Assembly: GCA_015178975.1 (NCBI GenBank)
Contig: WHVD01000039.1
Location: forward strand, 609,059-673,058
Direction of reading: 5' to 3'
DNA: 64,000 bases
Origin: Hysterangium stoloniferum
Lineage: Eukaryota; Basidiomycota; Agaricomycetes; Hysterangiales; Hysterangiaceae
In this document: positions 25,099-35,150 of the stretch, piece after piece
Numbering within the stretch: the first letter of the stretch is position 1
How the letters are laid out: each line of letters opens with the position of its first letter
Position numbers and translations under genes: made by a program
The notes under the pieces: generated by a model
The model's input: the letters and a program-made list of their open reading frames with translations, nothing else
Told to the model about the DNA's origin: nothing
The model's database searches: none

Positions 25099-25781
25099 CA
25101 GCTGTTCTGAGTACCTAAGGCAGAGTTCAAAGTTTTTAAAAAAAATTCTGCTTTCAACCCACAGACAAATTGTCCTGTATCTCAGGGAAGGGACCCAATT
25201 AAGACAAAATTATTTGGGGTATGTACTATATAGTATAGGTCTATATATTTATCTATATAGTTGGCCTTATGAGATGCTATTTAATATTCAGTGAAATATC
25301 AGTGCAATGGCTCCCCTTCATTCAATTCTTCCTCAATTTGCATATAAGCTGGTGGGACTAATACTATATATTGTGTATGAATATTCCCTAAGCTTTGAGG
25401 CTTAATACCACCCTTTTAACAAGTTGTGCCACTTACTGTATGCACACTTGATAGTGAGTAGTATAACTCGTTAAAAAGGTAGTATTGGGCCTCACAACTC
25501 AGGTGATGTTTAGATACAATACATAGTATTAATTTCACCAGCTTATATGCAAATATAGAGAGAATTGAATGAAGGGGAACCATTGCAATGATATTTCACT
25601 GAATATTAAATAGCCTGTCATAAGGCCAAATATATACATATATATATAGATCCATACAATATCATACACATAGCATGTTATTGTGTCTTAATTGGCACTC
25701 ATTCTGGAGATATGGCACAATTTGTCTGTGGCGGAATTTTTTTCAAATTCTGAACTCCACCTTAGGTACTCGGAACAGCTG
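25099..25781. mobile_element. Foldback MITE of 683 bp with TA duplication
   Basis: Almost the whole element is one inverted repeat: the left arm (25099 to about 25430) and the right arm (about 25450 to 25781) are complementary with scattered differences. Paired landmarks: CAGCTGTTCTGAGTACCTAA with TTAGGTACTCGGAACAGCTG, TCAGTGAAATATCAGTGCAA with TTGCAATGATATTTCACTGA, and GCATATAAGCTGGTG with CACCAGCTTATATGC. TA lies directly outside each end (25097-25098 and 25782-25783), as for Tc1/mariner-mobilised MITEs. No ORF of note, so it needs a transposase from elsewhere. Confidence 0.85.
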
Positions 25782-25783
25782 TA

Positions 25784-27769
25784 AAGTGTGATAGAGTCAT
25801 TGCAAAACATTGCGCAACTTAACCTGCGACCATGGTCTAACGAAGCTTCATACACGTTGTATTTGCGCTTAGGTTCTTGACTTATTGACAGGTAGATGAC
25901 GGAATGGTACACAAACGTGATAAAGGCATCATTTCTGCGCAGCAGGTGCTGCTTGCCGGTGACAAGTTGCTCTGGTGTTTGATAAGCCCAAAGTTTTTGA
26001 AAACGATATGAATACAGTTATTGTTTGGGTCTCATTTCAATTACTCGATTTATAAACTATACCTTACGATTCTTCTGGAGCTTTTGTCTCGCTTTTCCGC
26101 ATGTCATCACACTTCCCAAACACCTGGTTGGGTATTAAATACGTGGTAGATCTTAACAAGTGCAATTCGCGCCAGGATTCAACGCTGAGACGAAAGCTAC
26201 TTAGATATTTCATTGGATTCCCTTGAATCTATGTTGAGGTTTATTGCACGGCTAATAAAGACTGTCAGTGAGTGAGGACCTTCATTGAGTTATATCTCGA
26301 TATAGACCTAATAAAAACTATAGGTAGAGTAAGTAAGCACTGACAACAAATCCATAGAAGTTAAACTTATACGTGCCTTTCAATGAGTGAAATGGTACTG
26401 AGTTACTTAAGCTCTCGATCACATTACTATATTGGTCCTCCTGAACTGTACATGTGACCTATTTTTATACTGTGTTCAAGCTTATCCAAGATGGCTGATG
26501 TCACGCACTTTTTTTTTCATTTACATGTCTGCTTTACCCAATCTCACTGGAAGTGCAGTTACCTGGGGACAACAGTGCCAACTGGTTTGAAGACAATGAT
26601 TGAGGTCTTGCCGTCTTACATATTATATGGAGGCCTTTGGTTGAGTCCCAGTCACGCTATATGTTATAATTTCTACGGCATTGCAGAATTTTACAAAAGT
26701 CCCATATCGGCGCTCTAATGGGACTGAACCCGCTCTTCACCTTTTACCATCACCACACACTCTCAGGCTCTCCTTACCATTGACCGCCACCCGCACAGCC
26801 TCCAATCCCGCAAAATAGTTTGAAGTTCTGTGAGTGCATGCATCGGATTAACATTGTTTAAAGATTGTTTCAAATTTGCCGTTTTTCTAGAGGTGCCCAT
26901 TTCGTAGCAATATCCACCAACTCGTCATTTCTCTTCATTCCACCACTCGTCCATTTTGGATGTATGATGCGTACATCTTACAGTATTATGGGTGAATAAT
27001 GAAACTATAAACCAAGGTCTGGTCTTCATTATTTATATTAACCTGCATGTAGTGATCTCCTGCCATGTTTTGTGGTGTCTGCAGGCTGCAAGTCGTATCG
27101 AGGTTATAGCTTGCTAATGTATCCCTAGCGAACTGCTTGGTATCTCTACACCGTTGGTAAGTGACCCATTTGATTTGTCTCGCTCTATTTACTGTTTACA
27201 TTCCGGACATCAATCATTGTACTCTAGCACAATTATTTCTTTCGTCACTCAGCGAATGTTGAATTGCATACACATAGGCGCCCGTGCGTCGACTTCCGTT
27301 GTCTACAATGTGTAGAGGGTTGAATGTGATACAGGCAAAGGGTGCAGGTGTGACTAACGGCGTTGTAAGTGATGGGTCCTTGGCTGTGTCACCGGTGTTA
27401 GAGCTGTTGATGGTGGTTTGAAAGGTGCGGTGGGAACAAGGTGATTTGCGACGGTGAGGTCATTCATGATGTCCAAATACGTGCTACTATCTTATCTTAC
27501 TTTATTCAAGGTTTGCGGTCATAGGGGATGGGATCGATTAGGTCAAACATCATAGTGGAAGCAAACATAAATAAGGCACTTACACACACTCTAGCTCCTC
27601 GACTACCCATGTTGATCACACATCGACCATTCAATATTCGGTGTCCTAGCCATACCCATTCGATAACTTATTAGTACAAGTCACTAAAGCACGACGAATA
27701 TTATTCAATTTCCAAAAGCCACTTGTGGGAGTTCCCAACAGGCGCCTCCAAGCGGTACTATCAGGGAGG
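25784..27769. other. Gene-poor region
   Basis: No coding, RNA or repeat element could be supported. The longest frame (26491-26718) has no recognisable motif. Confidence 0.4.
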
Positions 27770-28951
27770 ACAGACCAATAAAGGATCCGGCGAATCTGTA
27801 GACTCGAAGGCTGGTCGGTCACTTCACATTGCATGGGCTCCAAATCCAGCGTTTTGTTAATACGTACCATAAGCTTAGGAACGCTATCTTCCAGAATGTC
27901 GCTGGCGAAGGCTAAAGAAGCGTATCTAGGTGCTAAATATTCAACATTCAGCGAATTACTTGGACTAACGAGGACCGCTTACCACAGGATGAATCGTTGT
28001 GGTAATAGCATGCTCGTTGTTAATGAGACGTCCAATACTGTCACCAAGGAATAGATCCCTTCACACGGATTTAAACCATGCGAGTGGAATATCGCACTCG
28101 GTCGTCAACAACAAACAGGAATCAGCCGGCAGGACCCCATAGTCTGTACATTTCACATGGCACAACCACCCACAGAACTCCCTCGTCACATGCCTATGCC
28201 ATGTCATTGGATATACCTAATCATATAACGATGTCGATGAACTACATAAAAGCTTTTTGATGAACAGTAGACGCGAGCCGGTTTCTAGAAGACACAATCT
28301 TAAAAAAGCAAAGCTATATGTTTCCATTAGTGCTCAACTCCACATTGTGCAGACATACTTTGCTTCGTTTAGAGTGAAGGGCCTTTTCGGTTATCAATTC
28401 ATTTCAATTCTCTGGTAACTGGTATATGAATGAACAAAGGTTTCCCGGGTCTTTCCGGGGTGAATATTCACTTCGTTTCTATTGAAGTAAGGAGCGTATC
28501 TCTTGGGTATAATGAATAGAGTAGTTTTTTTCATGAAAAGGTGGAGCAGATGGGTTCTATCATTTTCTTCATATTCTCCTAGACCTTTGCATAAATTCAA
28601 ACTGTCTGCATGTTGAATGGCCAGTTTGAGCTCTGAAAGCCATATATTATTAAGAGGTAAATTGCAGGATGATACTATAGTATTGGAACAGTGAGGTACG
28701 CAGTTTCTTTCAATAATTGAAAATTATTGTTGAGAGGCAAACTATATAACTTGCTGACCCTTGTGAAAGGATCCGATTATATGGTACTGGCTGCTTAGAT
28801 CATTTAGATCACAACTGTAACTATACAGGGCTTAAATTTTGTCAGTCGCATAGAATACATGAAACCCAATTTAGTGATATATCATGTTGTTAAACAAGTT
28901 CCTGTTGAAACCTGTAAGCCTGGGGGATTGCAGTGTGAGGACTCTCTACTA

Positions 28952-29164
28952 CAGTGGGTCAAAAAACTGCCCCAATATTTGTGCATTTTAGAGAGATTGA
29001 TATTGTGTGAAGGAATGACATCAGCAAAAATTCTGAAAATTCACATGATATACTAGCACATGTTGGCTATCTACCAACTTAAGAAATCATGTGATTCCAA
29101 TCAAAACTCATTGCTCAATAAATCAAACAAAATAATCACTCATTGGGGCAGTTTTTTGACCCTC
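28952..29164 (+). repeat. Left arm of the composite Tc1-type element
   Basis: A 213-bp unit with CAGTGGGTC at its outer end and GACCCTC at its inner end, followed by TA. Inverted copy at 29911-30124. Confidence 0.85.
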
Positions 29165-29189
29165 TATTATTTTTCTATTATTTTACAAT

Positions 29190-29825
29190 CTAATACTTTG
29201 TATGACCCCCCTTTGCCTTTAAAACTGCCTGTATCCTCCTAGGCATGCTTTCTATTAGCTTCTGACATGTCTCTGGTGGTATTTCAGTCCACTCCTTTGC
29301 CACCCTGTCCTATAATTCATGTACTCCTTTGGGTGATATGTCATATTGTTGGAGTTTGGCCTTGAGGTGTTGCCAGAGGTGTTCAATGGGATAGATCAGG
29401 GGATTGGGCAGGCCAATTCATGGGAATGATGTTATTGTCAGATAACCACTGGTCTGCCTTTTTTGAGGTATGTTTTGGATCATTGTCCTGTTGGAAGTAC
29501 CACTTATCCTCAGCCATCTCCAAACTTTCAATGCTCTCCTCCACTCCCTCCTCCAAAATCTCACAATACTGCACTGCATCCATGTTCTTCTGCACCTCTA
29601 TCAGCTTCCCCACCCCATTCCAGCCCATACACTCCCAAACCATTGAGTTATTCCCCCCTCCATGTTTGATAGTTGGTGTGGTGGTCCTGTCTGATACTGG
29701 TTCCCCTTGTTGCTTCCAAACATATACCTTCCCCTGACCCAATCCTATTGATTTTTGTCTCATCAGTCCACAACACCCTCTTCCAGTCCTCTATAGTCCA
29801 ATTTTCATGGTATTGGACATATAAA
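29190..29825 (-). pseudogene. Tc1/mariner transposase relic (DDE domain, N terminus missing)
   Basis: Cuts and pastes DNA at TA sites when intact. The minus strand reads NWTIEDWKRVLWTDETKINR (first catalytic Asp in TDE), a frameshift near 29735, then VYVWKQQGEP, GGNNSMVWECMGWNGVGKL, WYFQQDNDPKHTSK (second Asp) and NWPAQSPDLS. A second frameshift near 29390 follows, then PIEHLWQHLK (the Glu) and the usual family ending AKGGHTKY at a stop (29192-29190). The DNA-binding helix-turn-helix half expected upstream is absent; only about 90 bp separate this from the right arm. Two frameshifts and the missing N terminus make it inactive. Confidence 0.9.
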
Positions 29826-29910
29826 TAAGGTCACATGACATGTTGATGATTCATATGATCCACTCCTGCCTTATACTGGTGTGTAATATTGAAAATCAGA
29901 GAAAATAATA

Positions 29911-30124
29911 GAGGGTCGAAAAACTGCCCCAATGAGTGATTATTTTGTTTGATTTATTGAGCAATGAGTTTTGATTGGAATCACATGATTTCTTAAGTTG
30001 GTAGATAGCCAACATGTTCTAGTATATCATGTGAATTCTTCAGAATTTTTGCTGATGTCATTCCTTCACACAATATCAATCTTTCTAAAATGCACAAACA
30101 TTGGGGTAGTTTTTTGACCCACTG
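29911..30124 (-). repeat. Right arm of the composite Tc1-type element
   Basis: Inverted copy of 28952-29164 with a handful of differences (for example GGGTCG for GGGTCA at the inner end). Confidence 0.85.
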
Positions 30125-30479
30125 TATGGTACTAATGAAGTAGCTTAAGTAGAGTGGTGTAGATATAAACTGGTGATATAACTAGGCTTTCAGATGAGGG
30201 ATCTACTCCTCATCTGAACTAACTATATACTGGATTACATACATGGTCTGTGCACTGGTCTGTGCATTCCGAAGAACACACTCAGAACTAAAGCACATAA
30301 TCTATCTAATAATACTATCACAGACCATGAACTGGATGGATCCTAACAGTCACAAGACAAGATATGAAATCATAACTAATCATACATTATTATACATATT
30401 CTAACAGTTCCTGCAGGCTAGGTGTCTATGGTTGGCTTGAAATCTTGTTTCTATAGATACACTGATCTTACTAACTAGT

Positions 30480-30875
30480 TGTTAAGAACAGAAAACTGAT
30501 TGATGTCAGTAGACCAATGGGGACCAAATGGAAGGACTTGGCTTTAGCTTATATGCTGCACCCTCGCAAGTTACTGTCAGGTGTCCTTAAATTTTGGGCA
30601 GGCAGAAAACTAGTCCTGTCAAACAATCCTCTTGGTAAGTCACCGATTGGAAGCCGAAGGATAAGTTGAAGGTCAGTTGAAGGTCAGGAGCCGAGGGTGA
30701 GTGAGCACATGCAGGGGCGGAGAGTGGGATATTAGAGTGTGACTATGAGAGATGTATACAAGTGTTCTGAGTTGATATTCTGATTGCCTTGTAGTTACAT
30801 TACAGTTGGACTTAAATACTAGTTATTGGCATCTCAAATTACTAACTAAGGTAAGAGTGGGAATGTCCAATTAGG
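30480..30875 (-). mobile_element. Truncated gypsy LTR relic
   Basis: Starts TGTTAAGAAC and follows the LTR at 32354-33118 for about 400 bp, sharing GGGGACCAAATGGAAGGACT and TTGATATTCTGATTGCC. It stops where the long inverted repeat begins. Orientation is minus (the LTR end TTAACA is at 30480). Confidence 0.75.
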
Positions 30876-31540
30876 GGGGTGTTTATAATTACTATAATCT
30901 CAAATATTTACTAATAAAAGTCTTATTTTTACAAAATTCCATCTTTAAATAGTGATATCTATTCTGAAACAATTATATCATCAAAAAACAACCATCAGAA
31001 ATAGTTCTCCATATTACATCTTATACAACCCATAGTTATTTAACAAATTCCATTGTATATAATTTCCTTCCTTTTACAGATGCCTACTAATACTTTTATT
31101 AGTACTTTGTTTTTTAAAAGTTGTAATGTAGTTATTTCCATGTAAAATATTATTGGAAATCTTTCATACCACAGCTGTCTTTATTAAGTAAAACCCCCTA
31201 TATATTCTGGGTATGTTGAATCAAGTAGAAATCTGTTCAGATTGACAGATCCATTTTGAAGTAATACATATGTATTTAGAGGTGCCAATGATATACATAT
31301 GCATGGAATGGACTATCTAAAGGTATCTATTTTTTAAAAGTATTAGTGTTTCAAACTACTAATTTTTTTTATTGTCTACTTGTGTCTAGAAAAATTCTTT
31401 AGTTTGTAATGTATGAGAGGGTTTAAAACTTTTTGAAAGTTTTAAAGACCAAATTATGTTTGAATCACATCCCAGATGTTTAAATGACCTTTAGAGTATA
31501 TTAGAATTTGGTATACATAATAGTTTTCAGATATCCTCCA
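30874..31540 (+). repeat. Long inverted repeat, left copy (~667 bp)
   Basis: Reverse-complementary to 39200-39876 over its whole length with few differences. Outer end GGGTGTTTATAATTACTATA; inner end near CAGATATCCTCC. AT-rich, no ORF. Could be the long terminal inverted repeat of a ~9-kb DNA transposon, or two separate insertions in opposite directions. Confidence 0.85.
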
Positions 31541-31779
31541 TAGATACAAAGGTAAAATGAAATCATACAACTTCTAAACAATTACTACAGCAACAATAAG
31601 CAATGGAGGGGTGAGTGCCATGAGGGTGAGACATAGGATCAAAGATAAATATGCATGACTGATTGCACTATTTTGTGCTTGTGCCATTGTTATTTGCCTA
31701 GTTCTGGAAAGGTCAATGCTAATGCATACTGTATGTGGTGTCTTTGTTCCTCAACACACCAGGAAAAGCCTTAGCTCCA

Positions 31780-32353
31780 ACAATTTTTAGAGGTGGGTGT
31801 AACACATAAGTTGAAGCCAAGCTCCACTTGTCCTGTAGAACTGGACTGGGCCTTCTAGTTAAGTATGTTGTAACCTTATGGACCCCCAGAGCCCATCCTC
31901 TTCATCCCTAGAAACCCCCTTGTTTAGACTTTAACAACCTTCAACCTTAAACTTACATAGGCCTCCAATTATTAGGTAAGTGTTGATTGACTTATTTTCT
32001 TGCTTTTTTGAAATACTGGAGCACCCAGACAGTTCAGATGAGGATGCAACACATAAGGTGAAGCCAAGCTCAGCTTGTCTTTAGAACTGGACCCAGGCAG
32101 AATAATACCAGAATGGGATTTGAGTTGAAGGGTACTTGAGGGATGAGGGTTGGGTTCCAGTGGATTCCAGATCTTGATACTAGTCTGGAAGATGGTTTGG
32201 AACTTGATATAATACCTGGGAAAAACTCTGTGGAGTCTCTGGGAATGGAACTTCACAGTGAGGCCTAAAACCCTCTTCCACCTCTTCAACAGTTTCAGCA
32301 CATGGGTCATCTGAATTCTGTCCCATCTCTGCAGTATGAATGTTAGCCATAGC
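31780..32353 (+). pseudogene. Fragment of retrotransposon antisense gene and LTR motif
   Basis: About 32100-32260 matches the minus strand of 54700-54560, the 3' part of the antisense gene described at 54262-56431 (shared TACTTGAGGGATGAGGGTTG and GATTCCAGATCTTGAT). It also contains two copies of the LTR-type motif CATAAG.TGAAGCCAAGCTC (31808 and 32050). It ends at the LTR beginning at 32354, so the gypsy copy next door inserted into an older copy of its own family. No intact frame. Confidence 0.55.
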
Positions 32354-33118
32354 TGTTAAGAACTAGGATGGGAGGTTCGGGAACTGATGGGGACCAAATG
32401 GAAGGACTTGGCTTCAGCTTATGTGTTGCACCCTTGCAAAGGTACCATCAAACATCCTTAAATTTCAAACACATAGGATAATACTTGGCAATTGGAAACT
32501 GAGCTGTATGTGAACAGTTGGAGACTGAAGTGGTGAATATTGAATTTGAGGTCGAAGTTGAAGTAGGTTGGGTCATGGAATCAGATGGTATCGGAATGCA
32601 GAGGTCGTGAAATCGGATGGTGTCAGAATGTGGGGGTCGTGAATGGATAGTGGAGTCAGAAACTAGAGGTGTATCTAAGTCGATATTCTGATTGCTTAGT
32701 AGCTACATTACATTGCATTTATATACGAGTTATTGGCGTCTAGAAAATACTAATGAAGGGAGGAGTGGAAATACCAATGACAAATAAACTTGACCAAGAA
32801 CAGGAAGGTTACAATAAAGTCGGAGGCTGTGAATAACCAAGGGTGATAACTACAAAAAAGGAAACAGGCCACAGTATATATGGGCATAGGTGAGATATAG
32901 AATAAACAGATCATCAGAGGATAAAGGGACATATCAGAGTATAACCAGATAGTACAAGTATAATTTGACAGGGGCTGTAGTGGGGTTTGATCGCTGTGAG
33001 GGTGTATGTCAGTGTTGGGTTTACTGATGGTGGCTGATATGGCAATGTGACAATAACTTGAGGTGATAGTGTCATCAGTTATCTTCAGGGTGTGACACAG
33101 TTGTAACAGTATCTCCCC
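32354..33118 (-). mobile_element. Gypsy LTR (765 bp), 3' LTR of minus-strand relic
   Basis: On the minus strand it starts TGTTACAACTGTGTCA and ends TAGTTCTTAACA, with LTR-type TG..CA ends. It contains the family motif ATAAGCTGAAGCCAAGT near its 3' end. A purine-rich stretch (AAATGGGGAGATA) precedes it, a possible polypurine tract. Pol remains of the same element lie at 34354-34760 in the same direction, with the antisense gene between them. Confidence 0.8.
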
Positions 33119-33265
33119 ATTTGGCCGATAATCTTGATCTTGTTACATAACATTTGTTGGGTACGAGTGTTGTGTCAAGACGTCATGTGACCTGGTAAAA
33201 AAATTACATATAAAATTTGTAGGAATGCTGGCGGTTGAATTTTCAACTCTTTCTCTTCATCCACA

Positions 33266-34237
33266 ATGACCATGGGTTCTGGCTCTAGACCTTTCCCACT
33301 GAGAGTGACTGTAGCCCCTGTGTTGGGTCCAAAAGGACCACTGAGCACACAAGAGTGTCGTCAACAGCTTGAGGAGAAGAAAAAGGCCCATGAGGAGGAG
33401 GAATGGAGAGAGATAGAAGCAATAGTGGTGGCGGAGGCAGAGGAGCAGAGGTTGGTGGATGAGGAGACTGCTTGCAGCATTCGGGAGGCTGAGCTTGCGA
33501 GAGAAAAGCAGAGGGAGGTGACTAGGGCATGAGAAGAGGAGGTGAGGAAGAAGTGGGAGGGTAAGGTGAGTTGGGAGTGTCATCGCATTCGTGACCTCTC
33601 TGACATCCTTTACAGTGCAAAGCAATGACACTGTCAGATACCGATGGTGAAGAGGATGAAGAGGAAGAAGTGGTGGGGCCTTTGAGCCCTAAGGTATGTC
33701 TGTGTTCTTAATTATTATTTTAGTTTTACTAATTTTGGTAACAGAAACAAAAATTGGCCCCCAGGGTGGGGTCTGAAAACAATCCCAAGTGCAATTGATG
33801 CACTGCCCAAGATTGAGTCTGCCATCAATGGGTGAATGGTCGGGGCCGCACATACGAAGAATGTGCAAGTCAGAAACTCGGGTGCATATTCCCAGGTACC
33901 GACAGAAATGGGTCATTTCTAGAGTGCCAAGCAGATGCCATGGAAGAGAACAATCAGCACTTTTCTTTGGGAGATGCGACAATATCATCAAGAAAAATTG
34001 AAGACCCAAGTGCTAATTGGTGAACAGCTGCAAATACTAGGCTTGGGGTTGGACAACCAAGTGAGTGCAACGGTATATGTCAGAGAGCAAGTTGAACAAT
34101 ACTTGGAGGCTGTGAATTCCAAAGGTGTAGGGCTTAGTGTTGAAAATATTAAAGAGGCATCAGAGAACATTGGTGAAAAGGAGGTGTTGGAATCCAAGGA
34201 AGAGGGGGAAGTCATAGGGGGAACTTTAGAGTATTGA
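33266..34237 (+). pseudogene. Antisense accessory gene of gypsy relic A: coiled coil plus Zn2Cys6-like motif
   Basis: Runs opposite to pol, between the pol end (34354, minus) and the LTR (33118). Exon 1, from ATG 33266, opens MTMGSGSRPFPLRVTVAP, then a strongly charged coiled coil (QQLEEKKKAHEEEEWREIEA) and, past one in-frame stop at 33530, an acidic linker (SDTDGEEDEEEE). A donor GTATGT at 33694 and acceptor ACAG at 33744 define an intron. Exon 2 holds cysteines in the order of a Gal4-type cluster (KCN, stop, C; VC; EEC; GC) with the fourth Cys changed to Tyr, then a C-terminal helical region (REQVEQYLEAVN) up to a stop at 34237. Broken, but homologous in order to the copy at 54262-56431. 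Role unknown; the layout suggests a nuclear, possibly DNA-binding protein. Confidence 0.7.
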
Positions 34238-34353
34238 AAAATATAATAGTTTGACTTAAAATTGTGCGTGAACTTGAAAGTTGGAAATGCTGAACAGCAA
34301 GTAGAAAAATGACTTAAACAACAGACATGAAGCATAATCGGAAAAGGGTTGGT

Positions 34354-34760
34354 TTACCGTGTGAATCTAGAGAACCTAAGGGACTGGGTTTGTTTGGGTA
34401 TGCTTGATGGAAACCTAAAACAATTTCTGACACATTCCCAAGCTCTGTGGCTAGGATCCATGAAGTTTCTTTCATCTGTACCTTCATAGCCAGCCCATTT
34501 GACCAAATAGAGTAACTTGCAGGAGCATCGGTGATTGTCAATTTTGGAGTCTAGGATTTCTGATATCTCAAATTCGGGTTCTCCACCAATAATCATGGGT
34601 GGTGGTGGTGGTGGTTGTATGTGATCTGGTATACATAGTGTTAGCAACATGTGGTTCTAACATAGATACATGAAATACCAGGGAGTTTATAGTCGATTGG
34701 TACCACTCCGATGTTCTTGAGGAGATCTGATGGCATCAAAAATGAACCGACTCAAGGGTT
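34354..34760 (-). pseudogene. Gypsy integrase C terminus and chromodomain relic (copy A)
   Basis: The minus strand reads GEPEFEISEILDSKID and CKLLYLVKWAGYEGTDE, a chromodomain that in related integrases guides insertion to marked chromatin. It closely matches 47640-47860 (EFEISQILDSKID.. CKLLYLVKWAGYKGTDE). A frameshift near 34480 displaces the ETSWILATELGN part. Upstream only a shifted remnant of the FHVSMLEP region remains. RT and RNase H are missing. Confidence 0.88.
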
Positions 34761-34909
34761 GGCTTGTCCCACAAGAAGACCCCCAGCCACTCCATTAAAC
34801 TAATAATATCCACAAACAGTATTGTATGCAATTCCAGCAAGTATGCTGTGGGACACCCATCATTACTTAGTATATTATGTATTATCGTGAATTTAAAAGA
34901 ATGTCAACT

Positions 34910-35145
34910 TTTTTAACTATCAATAAAAGATTGAGGTAAACAAGAAAGAAAAAGAAAGTGAGCAGCAGAGACGGAAGAGTATAAAGAGTTCTGGCATGAG
35001 CACCTGTCAAAATCAATCAATGTGATGGACTTGACATTCCAAAATATGAGCTTTGAACTCTTTTGGGGGGAAATAGCTATTGCAATCATCACAGAACTCA
35101 AATATATCAGGGGATTTGTCACAGTGACCATTCCTGCTACCAGAA
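34910..35145 (-). pseudogene. Fragment with zinc-finger-like motif, disrupted by the TRIM
   Basis: The minus strand reads DIFEFCDDCNSYFPPKEF then KAHILEC: CX2CX11HX3C, a C2H2/C2HC-type finger as found at the N terminus of several fungal transposases. The frame stops at about 34995. The TRIM at 35151 lies directly upstream of this fragment. Parent gene not identified. Confidence 0.45.
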
Positions 35146-35150
35146 GGTGA

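Larger units (their letters stand above)
28952..30124 (-). mobile_element. Tc1/mariner-type composite element (1173 bp) with ~213-bp inverted arms
   Basis: Flanked by TA on each side (28950-28951 and 30125-30126). Ends are CAGTGGGTCAAAAAACTG and its complement. The inverted arms, 28952-29164 and 29911-30124, are nearly identical. Each arm also ends internally with an inverted copy of the tip (GCAGTTTTTTGACCCTC, followed by TA), so each arm resembles a small MITE by itself. Between them lies a decayed transposase with its N-terminal half missing. Target is the LTR at 28903-30406. Confidence 0.88.
28903..30406 (+). mobile_element. Solo LTR with GTTCC target duplication, split by a DNA transposon
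   Basis: Starts TGTTGAAACCTGTAAGCC and ends ATATTCTAACA. GTTCC lies on both sides (28898-28902 and 30407-30411). Removing the inserted DNA element leaves about 329 bp, matching the 316-bp LTR at 24362. Copy 1 of the host repeat has a single GTTCC at the matching place, confirming the insertion. Confidence 0.9.
27770..30479 (+). repeat. Diverged repeat, copy 2, carrying nested insertions
   Basis: Same family as 18560-20240. It is split at 28903-30406 by a solo LTR, which is itself split at 28952-30124 by a Tc1/mariner-type element. After the LTR the homology resumes: GTTCC..GGTGTCTATG.. TCTTACTAACTAG here versus GTTCC..GGGTCTATGACG.. TCTTACTAATCGG in copy 1. The copy ends at 30480 where another LTR relic begins. 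Confidence 0.7.

Noticed and set aside
29420-29737. 105-codon plus-strand frame
   Set aside because: Shadow of the Tc1 transposase relic, which is on the minus strand.
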